DNA of 35,360 nucleotides from Hyphomonas sp. UBA5111. Lineage in GTDB: Bacteria; Pseudomonadota; Alphaproteobacteria; Caulobacterales; Hyphomonadaceae. This document shows positions 24,482-31,425 of this stretch, in pieces; within the stretch, counting starts at the first letter, position 1, and each line of letters opens with the position of its first letter. The DNA is taken from contig DHZF01000101.1 of NCBI GenBank assembly GCA_002414505.1, positions 13,429 to 48,788 on the forward strand. The letters are read 5' to 3'. The translations under genes and the position numbers were made by a program. The notes under the pieces are model-generated. The model saw nothing but the letters and a program-made list of their open reading frames with translations, was not told the DNA's origin and did no database searches.

Positions 24482-25480
24482 ATGTCCAACACGAAGCAAA
24501 TATTGGCTATGCTGAAAAGCAAGGCAGCAGGGGATGATGAGCAGTTTTACTCCATCGCCCTTCAGGTCGCTGCTGCGGAAGCGCGCCGCGGGCATCGATC
24601 CACTGCCGAAGAGCTCCGCAGCGCCGTCGACCAGGCGCGAAGCGCCAAAACACGCGGCGCTGTCGTTCCGATACAGTTTTCACAGCCGCGCGGTGAGCTG
24701 GAATCCCTGATCGACCTTCGGGAACCGAAGCTGAAACTCAAGGACGTGGTGCTGCATGAAGGCGTGCGGGAGAAACTTGAGGACCTCATCCGCCAGCAAA
24801 GGAAGCGGGACTGGCTGCGGGAACATGGAAAAACGCCAAACCGTTGCGTGCTGTTTATCGGTCCTCCGGGATCCGGAAAGACGATGTCAGCTGAAGCGCT
24901 CGCGGGCGAGCTTCATCTGCCCTTGTTCGTGATCCGCCTGGAATCCCTGATCACGAGGTTCATGGGCGAGACGGCCGCCAAGCTCCGCCTGGTTTTTGAT
25001 GAAACCCTGAAGCGCCGCGGCGTCTACCTGTTCGACGAGTTCGACGCGATCGGCGGTCAGCGGGCGGCAACCAATGATGTTGCCGAAATGCGACGTGTGC
25101 TGAATTCGTTCCTGCAGCTCATGGAGGAACCGAATGCCACCGATAGCGTGCTCCTCGGTGCGACCAACCATCCGGAAATCCTGGACCGGGCCTTGCTGCG
25201 GCGGTTTGACCTCGTCCTGCAATTTGACCCGCCTTCCGACGACCAGATCAGGGACCTTATCTCGAAGAATTTGCGTCCATTGAAATTCCCGAGGCTCGGC
25301 TGGCAGAAAATCATCAAGGCGGCCCATGGCCTCAGCCAGTCTGAAATCGTGAGAGCCGCAGAAGACGCTGTGAAATGCGCTATCCTGGACGAGCGGGACA
25401 CGCTGAAGACCGAAGATGTGCTTCGCTACCTGGATGGCCGAAGGGAAATGCGGGAAGTCTTTTCGCAGGCAGCGAAATAG
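24482..25480 (+). CDS. ietA: AAA ATPase of an IetAS-type system
   Basis: A 332-residue AAA+ ATPase. Walker A is GPPGSGKT (127-134), Walker B VYLFDEFD (D185/E186), sensor 1 N229 in GATNHPEILD, and the arginine finger is in LLRRFD (R240/R241). The N-terminal about 80 residues are helical. A subtilase gene begins 12 bp after its stop. The AAA ATPase/subtilase pair is the composition of IetAS, first described as a Ti-plasmid stability and incompatibility system with the ATPase as antitoxin and the protease as toxin, and later reported as antiphage. Assignment rests on gene pair and order rather than an alignment. It starts at ATG 24482 about 290 bp after the broken RHH gene. Confidence 0.85.
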   Translation: MSNTKQILAMLKSKAAGDDEQFYSIALQVAAAEARRGHRSTAEELRSAVDQARSAKTRGAVVPIQFSQPRGELESLIDLREPKLKLKDVVLHEGVREKLEDLIRQQRKRDWLREHGKTPNRCVLFIGPPGSGKTMSAEALAGELHLPLFVIRLESLITRFMGETAAKLRLVFDETLKRRGVYLFDEFDAIGGQRAATNDVAEMRRVLNSFLQLMEEPNATDSVLLGATNHPEILDRALLRRFDLVLQFDPPSDDQIRDLISKNLRPLKFPRLGWQKIIKAAHGLSQSEIVRAAEDAVKCAILDERDTLKTEDVLRYLDGRREMREVFSQAAK

Positions 25481-25492
25481 GGTTGATCCGCA

Positions 25493-27982
25493 ATGCCTGA
25501 ATTCGACAAGCCGCATATCGACATCAGTGCGCGTGTAAACAGAACCCAGTACCAGGCCCCAAGACAGAATATCGGAGGTGGCGGTGCGCCCCGGATCCGT
25601 GCCGAACATGGTGCCATGATCGAGGCGCAATTCGAGGCAGCCTTCAGGGAGGCCGATGAAAACCGCCCGGAAGACGACCGTGTCGGTGCGGCTGAGGGCG
25701 TCTATATCGAGGTCGATCTCAGGAGAGGCAGCAATCCCGAAAAGGTGCTGCAGCGGAAACGCGATGGCGTCCTGCCGGGGGCCGCAAAACCACAGGAAAA
25801 TGGCGACCTCCGGATCGCCCTCTATGTGCCCGATGAGGCACGGCCGGTGCTCGAGGAAATCGTTCGCGATTACCGCGAAGGCAATCTCAACAACAATGGC
25901 GCGGCACCGAACCATAACAGGGTGGAGCCGATCGAGGCGATCCGGCGGGCGCGTCTGGAGACCTTCTGGACGGACAATGCGGAGGCCATGCCGCAGGGAG
26001 CCCAGGACACAATCTGGTGGGAGGTATGGTGCTTCCCTGGCATGGACAACCGGGTCGCGGACGCAGCCGGCAGGCTCGGTTGCCTGATTGCCGAGGCGCA
26101 TTACTGGCTGAGCTTTCCGGAAGCCGTCGTCATCCCGGTCAAAACCACGCGCGCCACGATCGAACTGCTCCTGTTCGCGACGGCAGGGGTTTCGGAACTC
26201 AGGCGGGCAAGCACGACGCCCGCCTTTTTCCTGGAGCAGGACGCAGAAGAGCAATTGCAGTGGACAGAAGACCTTGCAGAGCGCGTACGCTGGCCGGCAG
26301 GCGACGCGCCCGCGGTCTGCCTGCTGGATACCGGTGTCAACAGGGCGCATATGCTCATCGAGCCCTCGCTCTCGGCCGCTGACCTCCTGATGATCAATCC
26401 GGATTGGGGCGGCGATGATCATGACGGGCATGGAACCGGCATGGCGGGACTGGCACTGTTCGGGGACCTGACACCCAGGCTCGAAGATGCCGCCGAGATT
26501 GACCTGTCGCACCGCCTGGAGTCGGTCAAGATCGTTCCCCCGAATGGATTTCCCGCAAACCAGCCAGAATCATATGGTTCCATTACGCAGTCCAGCGTCG
26601 CCATCAGCGAGATCAATAATTCCGAGCGCGACCGGTTCTTCTGCCTGGCTGTCACCAATGAGAATGTATCGGGTTCACGGGCCACGACCTGGAGTGCGGC
26701 CATCGACCAGGCGGCTATCGGCAAGATGGCTGGCGACGAAAACGATGCGCCTCGCCGGCTTTTTGTGATCTCTGCGGGGAATGCACCGCCTGAAATCGAT
26801 CCGGCCAATATTCTGGACGCCGATGAGCTGCCCGTCGAGGATCCTGCCCAGGCATGGAACGCCCTGACGGTCGGGGGCTACACGAACAAGACAGTTATCG
26901 GTGACGTGGGGTATGAGGACTGGACGCCGCTCAGGGCGGCGGGAGATATCAGCCCGTTCACGCGGACTTCGGTGACCTGGCCTCAGGGGCGGGCACCGAT
27001 CAAGCCCGACATTGTGATGGAGGCCGGGAACAGGGCGTCCAGCCCGTTGGGGACCGAAGTCCTGAGTCTCGATTCGCTTGCCCCCCTTTCTACCGGAGAT
27101 GATGTCGCGACGCATCCTCTGGTGCCATTCGCGGCGACGAGTGCGGCGGCCGCCCAAGCGGCGCGCCTTGCCGCGCAAATAAGTGCTGCCCATCCCGGTC
27201 TCTGGCCCGAAACAATCCGCGCACTTGTCGTCCATAGCGCCGAGTGGACCCCGCATATGAAAGCACAATTGCTGGCGGCGAATGGAAAAACGGCCAAGTA
27301 TCCCCTCCTGAGGCGATTTGGACATGGGGTCCCGGATTTTGCGCGCGCCTCTGCGTCTGCCACCAATCACCTGGCGCTGATTGCAGAGAATGAAATTCAG
27401 CCATTTCGAATGGTCAGGGATGAAAACGGGAAGCGGCACAAGAAGTTCGGCGATTGCCACTATTACAAACTGCCCTGGTCGACAGATGTCCTTGAAGGAC
27501 TGGGCGAGCAGGATGTGCGGCTCAAGCTCACGCTGTCATACTTCATTGAGCCAAATCCCGGCCGGTTCGCTGCGATAGACCCGCAGCGATACCAGTCTTT
27601 CGGATTGAGGTTCGATCTGAAGCGCCGCGCGGAGACCGAGCAGAATTTCGTCGAGCGTGTGAATGCTTTGGAGCGGGACGATCCATTGGCCGGCGGACCC
27701 GACGGGGGCGACAATTCAGGTTGGATGTTCGGACCGAACAGCATATCGTCCGGGTCCCTGCACTGCGACGAGTGGGTGGGGCCGGCTGTCCAGCTCGCGG
27801 CGCGGAACGTCGTTTGTGTGAAGCCTGTCACGGGCTGGTGGAAGGATTCCGCAAAGAATTGCAGCAGAACGGGGCGGTATTCGATGGTTCTGACACTTAG
27901 CTCGCCCGACATGGTCGTTGACCTTCACACGCCCATCCAGACAAGTGTGGAAGCGGGTATCGGCGTGGAGATCGCTGTCTAG
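25493..27982 (+). CDS. ietS: Subtilisin-like serine protease of an IetAS-type system
   Basis: An 829-residue S8 protease without a signal peptide, so cytoplasmic. The triad is present: D279 in CLLDTGVN, H313 in DGHGTGMAG, S550 in AATSAAAAQAA, and the oxyanion N430 in VISAGNAPP. The serine motif lacks the usual proline of GTSxAxP. About 265 residues come before the catalytic domain, much longer than a subtilisin propeptide and possibly the contact with IetA. The C-terminal about 230 residues form a strand-rich domain of unknown role. The gene is 12 bp after ietA. If the model for IetAS holds, the protease is toxic unless held by the ATPase. Confidence 0.87.
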   Translation: MPEFDKPHIDISARVNRTQYQAPRQNIGGGGAPRIRAEHGAMIEAQFEAAFREADENRPEDDRVGAAEGVYIEVDLRRGSNPEKVLQRKRDGVLPGAAKPQENGDLRIALYVPDEARPVLEEIVRDYREGNLNNNGAAPNHNRVEPIEAIRRARLETFWTDNAEAMPQGAQDTIWWEVWCFPGMDNRVADAAGRLGCLIAEAHYWLSFPEAVVIPVKTTRATIELLLFATAGVSELRRASTTPAFFLEQDAEEQLQWTEDLAERVRWPAGDAPAVCLLDTGVNRAHMLIEPSLSAADLLMINPDWGGDDHDGHGTGMAGLALFGDLTPRLEDAAEIDLSHRLESVKIVPPNGFPANQPESYGSITQSSVAISEINNSERDRFFCLAVTNENVSGSRATTWSAAIDQAAIGKMAGDENDAPRRLFVISAGNAPPEIDPANILDADELPVEDPAQAWNALTVGGYTNKTVIGDVGYEDWTPLRAAGDISPFTRTSVTWPQGRAPIKPDIVMEAGNRASSPLGTEVLSLDSLAPLSTGDDVATHPLVPFAATSAAAAQAARLAAQISAAHPGLWPETIRALVVHSAEWTPHMKAQLLAANGKTAKYPLLRRFGHGVPDFARASASATNHLALIAENEIQPFRMVRDENGKRHKKFGDCHYYKLPWSTDVLEGLGEQDVRLKLTLSYFIEPNPGRFAAIDPQRYQSFGLRFDLKRRAETEQNFVERVNALERDDPLAGGPDGGDNSGWMFGPNSISSGSLHCDEWVGPAVQLAARNVVCVKPVTGWWKDSAKNCSRTGRYSMVLTLSSPDMVVDLHTPIQTSVEAGIGVEIAV

Positions 27983-28199
27983 AAATTTCATCACGGAAAG
28001 TTCTGAGCGCCTGAACTGGCGCCAGGTGCGATCCGCCCACCCACGCTCACCCGTGAACATTCAGGAGAGCGTTGATCCGGCGATCGCGATGATAGGCCCA
28101 GATCCCGATAAACACTCGCAAGATACGGATGCTGTTCAAAAGCACGGGAAATAGCGAAATCTCATCAAACGTGCCAATTGCGGGCATTTGGGGCTGTCC
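27983..28199. other. Gene-free stretch after ietS
   Basis: No supported gene. A minus-strand frame around 28060-28150 gives a short hydrophobic peptide (LLNSIRILRVFIGIWAYHRD) that could be a fragment of a lost membrane protein, but it has neither start nor family match I can name. Confidence 0.4.
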
Positions 28200-28283
28200 G
28201 TTGCGGACGCCTTCTTCTGTCATCCGCGAGACAGAAGCGACCCCACCGGCATGCTGGCCCTGTTCAGGTCGTCCCGGCAGAAC
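28200..28283 (+). pseudogene. C-terminal remnant of a second ribbon-helix-helix gene
   Basis: In one frame this reads VADAFFCHPRDRSDPTGMLALF and so on, matching the C-terminal part of the RHH pseudogene at 24111-24194 (AEAFFQRLRESSDPSAMLTLL) position by position without gaps. The DNA is about 60% identical over this stretch. The N-terminal part is not found. The two remnants bracket ietAS. Confidence 0.6.
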
Positions 28284-28409
28284 TTAGAAGTGTCCGATGC
28301 TCGACCGGGCACGGCCTGTCTCATGCGCTGAACAGGCCGCCTGCCAAAAGTATTCAGGCAGATGTCTGGGCGTAAGAAATTATTTTTCGTCTGATCTGCC
28401 AACTGACCT

Positions 28410-28464
28410 GTTGACCCCCTTGAGCAGCGCGGCCTTTGGGGCTGCGTCCGGGCTCAGGGTCAAC
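28410..28464 (+). promoter_or_regulatory. Structured leader of the TonB receptor gene
   Basis: GTTGACCC (28410-28417) pairs with GGGTCAAC (28457-28464). Inside it GAGC (28422-28425) pairs with GCTC (28452-28455) and GCAGC (28424-28428) can pair with GCTGC (28441-28445), although the last two share two bases. The structure ends 13 bases before the receptor ATG, just ahead of the AGAGGGG ribosome binding site. It could be an operator region or an RNA hairpin controlling translation. Confidence 0.5.
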
Positions 28465-28477
28465 ACCAGAGGGGATC

Positions 28478-29905
28478 ATGCAAATCACCAACTCGTTCAA
28501 ACGCGCGCTGCTCAGCGCTGCGGCGCTCTCGCTCGTGCCAGTTTTCACTCCGTGTACCGCCATTGCGGATCCGCAATCCGAAGGGCAGGTGATCCGGTTC
28601 TCCATCCCGCCGCAGGCACTCGGAGACGCGCTGCGCGTTTTCAGTGAGCAATCCGGAACGCCGATCCTGTTTTCGGAAGACATTGTGTCCGGAAAAACAG
28701 TTCCTGGCCTTGAGGGCGCATTCAGTCCCGATAACGGTCTCCGGATACTTCTTGGCGGAAGCGGGCTGGAGGCGGTCACCGCGCCGGGCGGCACGCGCAT
28801 CATCCGCAAGATCGCGGCAACACCTGCAAGGGAGGGCGCGCGTCCCCAACCTATCAAACAGGCGGAGGCTGTTGAGCCTGTGCGGATCGAACCTCAGACG
28901 GAAGAGGAGCCCGGCGGCGTGTTGCGCGCCGACAAGGTGACCGTGACCGGGACCAGCCTCCGGGGACTGGCTCCGGAGAGTTCGCCCTTGCAGGTCTATG
29001 GGCGCGACGAGGTGCTGGGCTCCGGCGCCACCTCGCTCGACCAGTTCATCCGCACTCTGCCGCAGAATTTCGGGGGCGGCTCGACTGAGTTCACGACCAT
29101 CGGCCTGCCGAATGACAGCAATTCGAGACAGAACAACACATCCGGGGCGAGCGCGAACCTTCGCGGCCTCGGCTCTCGCGGCACGCTCGTCCTGATCAAT
29201 GGCAACCGCATGGCGCCGACCTCCGAGATCGGGGATTTTGTCGACCTGTCGCTGATCCCGATGGCCGCCATCGAACGGGTGGAGGTGCTGACGGACGGGG
29301 CGTCCTCTATCTATGGCGGCGACGCCGTCGCCGGGGTCATCAATTTCATCCTGCGCGACGATTTCGAGGGCGCCGAGACCACAGCCAGCTACGGAACCGT
29401 CACCGAAGGCCGCATGGAAGAGTACCGTTTCAGCCAGACCGCCGGAACCGCCTGGGATAGCGGGAATGTCCTTGGCGCCTATGATTATTCGAGCCGGGAC
29501 AATCTCACCCTGGCCGACCGGCCGGGGATCGGCCTCTTTCAGCCGCGCCTTGCAGGAGACGTTCTGCCGGAACCGCGCCTGCTGGACCTGCTGCCCGCCC
29601 AGACCCGGCACAGCCTCCTCCTGTCGGGCCGGCAGCAGGTCGGATCAAAGCTGAGCCTGTCGGCGTCCGGGCTCTATTCGCAACGTGACACCGAGCGCAC
29701 GCGGTTCAATCAGAATACCTCGATCGATACCTATGACACGCGATCGGAGGGGATCACCCTTGCCCTCGGAGCCGAATACGAAATCGGCAGTTCCTGGGCT
29801 GCGAGCCTCGATGCCTCCTATGGGCAGATCCGGAACAAGCAGGCGCGTTTCAGAATTGAGCATGGCATGTCCCCCGTCAGCGACCATGAGACAGATCGGG
29901 AAAAT
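28478..29905 (+). pseudogene. TonB-dependent receptor with STN domain, 3' half lost at an IS
   Basis: From ATG 28478 (AGAGGGG upstream) the product has a signal peptide (about 1-31), an STN signalling domain (about 38-110: VIRFSIPPQALGDALRVFSEQSGTPILFSEDI), a TonB box region (DKVTVTGTSL), a plug domain (NLRGLGSRGTLVLINGNRM...IERVEVLTDGASSIYGGDAVAGVINFI) and the first beta-barrel strands. The frame runs into the IS left end at about 29906 and stops at 29935 after about 10 foreign codons. An intact receptor has roughly 400 more residues; none is found beyond the IS. The STN domain shows it was the partner of the FecI/FecR pair at 22287-23971, so that signalling circuit is probably without its receptor. 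It cannot form a complete barrel. Confidence 0.88.
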
Positions 29906-29953
29906 TGCTTAAGGAGGATTTCTGGCACATCGTAGCCTGCCAAGGGGACGAAG

Positions 29954-30325
29954 ATGAGACAGAAATCCGGGCCGGAGGGATCGGCCGAAAAACATGTGAA
30001 GGAAATCCGCCGCAAGACCCGGCGTAAATTCTCCGCCGAAGAGAAGATCCGCATCGTACTGGAAGGCCTGCGCGGCGAGTATTCGATTGCCGAACTGTGT
30101 CGGCGTGAGGGGATCGCTCAGGGGCTGTACTACACCTGGTCGAAGGAGTTTCTCGAAGCTGGCAAGAAGCGCTTGTCGGGCGACACGGAGCGGCAGGCGA
30201 CATCCGGCGAGGTGAGTGGCCTGAAGCGTGAGATGCGCGATCTGAAGGAGGTCGTTGCCGACCTGACGCTGGAAAACCGCATCCTCAAAAAAAGCGTGAT
30301 CGGGGATGGGGAGGATATCGAATGA
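29954..30325 (+). CDS. IS3-family transposase OrfA
   Basis: A 123-residue DNA-binding subunit. The helix-turn-helix region RKFSAEEKIRIVLEGLRGEYSIAELCRREGI is followed by the coiled coil EVSGLKREMRDLKEVVADLTLENRILKK, the leucine-zipper region of IS3 OrfA proteins. AGGGGACGAAG precedes the ATG. The stop codon overlaps the OrfB ATG (ATGA at 30322-30325), so OrfB may be made by coupling as well as by frameshifting. Confidence 0.93.
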   Translation: MRQKSGPEGSAEKHVKEIRRKTRRKFSAEEKIRIVLEGLRGEYSIAELCRREGIAQGLYYTWSKEFLEAGKKRLSGDTERQATSGEVSGLKREMRDLKEVVADLTLENRILKKSVIGDGEDIE

Positions 30326-31302
30326 GATACCCCGCGTCCGAGAAGCTGGAGATCATCCGGCTGGTGGAGCAATCGCATCAGCCCGTGAAAAGAACGCTGG
30401 AACAGATCGGCGTGTCACGTCCGACCTTCTATCGCTGGTATGACCTTTACCGGCGGTTCGGTGAAGCCGGGCTTGAGGATCGGCGCGGCGGCTCTGGCCG
30501 GGTCTGGAACCGCATCCCGAATGAGGTGCGTCAGCAGGTGCTGGAAATGGCGCTCGACCGGCCGGACCTTTCTCCCCGCGAACTGGCCGTGACGTTCACG
30601 GACGAGAAGCGCTACTTCGTCTCGGAAGCCAGTGTTTACAGGCTTTTGAGGGCGCACGACCTGATTACCAGCCCGGCCTTCATCGTGATGAAAGCGGCCG
30701 ATGAGTTCAGGGAGAAAACCACCGCGCCCAACCAGCTCTGGCAGACCGACTTCACCTATCTGAAAGTGATCGGCTGGGGATGGTTCTACCTCTCCACCGT
30801 GTTGGACGACTTCTCCCGTTACATCATCGCCTGGAAGCTCTGCTCGGGCATGGCGGCGAGCGATGTGCAGGACACGCTGAACCTGGCGCTTGAAGCTTCC
30901 GGACTCGATGAAGTGAATGTGGTTCATCGCCCGAGACTACTCTCAGACAACGGACCGTCTTACATCTCTGGCGATCTGGCTGAGTATCTTGCCGACAAAG
31001 GCATGCAGCATACGCGCGGCGCGCCGTATCATCCCCAGACGCAAGGAAAGATCGAGCGCTGGCATCAGACGCTGAAGAACCGCATCCTGTTGGAAAACTA
31101 CTTCCTGCCCGGAGACCTTGAAGCGCAGGTCGATGCGTTCGTCGGTTACTACAACCATCAGCGCTATCACGAGAGCCTGAACAATCTCACTCCGGCAGAT
31201 GTCTATACGGGCCGCGGCCAGACCATCCTGCTCGAACGTGAGAAAATCAAAAGGAGGACGATGAAACTACGGCGCTTGCAGCACGCCCAATCCGCTGCTT
31301 AA
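30322..31302 (+). CDS. IS3-family transposase OrfB
   Basis: A 326-residue DDE transposase. An N-terminal helix-turn-helix (TLEQIGVSRPTFYRWYDLYRRFG) comes first. The catalytic core has D143 (QTDFTYLK), D209 (LLSDNGPSY) and E245 (GKIERWHQTLK), with 35 residues between the second aspartate and the glutamate, as in rve-type IS3 enzymes. YNHQRYHESLNNLTPADVY is the usual C-terminal motif. The gene is intact, so the IS may still be active. Confidence 0.94.
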   Translation: MRYPASEKLEIIRLVEQSHQPVKRTLEQIGVSRPTFYRWYDLYRRFGEAGLEDRRGGSGRVWNRIPNEVRQQVLEMALDRPDLSPRELAVTFTDEKRYFVSEASVYRLLRAHDLITSPAFIVMKAADEFREKTTAPNQLWQTDFTYLKVIGWGWFYLSTVLDDFSRYIIAWKLCSGMAASDVQDTLNLALEASGLDEVNVVHRPRLLSDNGPSYISGDLAEYLADKGMQHTRGAPYHPQTQGKIERWHQTLKNRILLENYFLPGDLEAQVDAFVGYYNHQRYHESLNNLTPADVYTGRGQTILLEREKIKRRTMKLRRLQHAQSAA

Positions 31303-31425
31303 CTCAAACCAGATGCGCCAGACCCTCCTTAAGTCAGGCAGCCTGAAGTCTCAAATTACCTGACGACGGACACTGCTGTTCTTCTAGCCTCCTCGCATGC
31401 ATGCGTCATGTTTCGTCGGTACTTG

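Larger units (their letters stand above)
29906..31336 (+). mobile_element. IS3-family insertion sequence
   Basis: About 1431 bp with two overlapping transposase genes. The left end begins TGCTTAAGGAGG and the right end, read inward, TGACTTAAGGAGG; both continue into TCTGGC(A/G)CATC with small gaps, so the terminal inverted repeats are about 25 bp and imperfect. The ends have the TG...CA form of IS3 elements. No target duplication is seen: AAT on the left and GGC on the right. Together with the missing receptor half, this points to a deletion next to the IS after insertion. Confidence 0.85.

Noticed and set aside
24887..26512. Long open frame on the minus strand across ietA/ietS
   Set aside because: It is antisense to two genes with complete catalytic motifs and has no family features; GC-rich codon bias explains the open frame.
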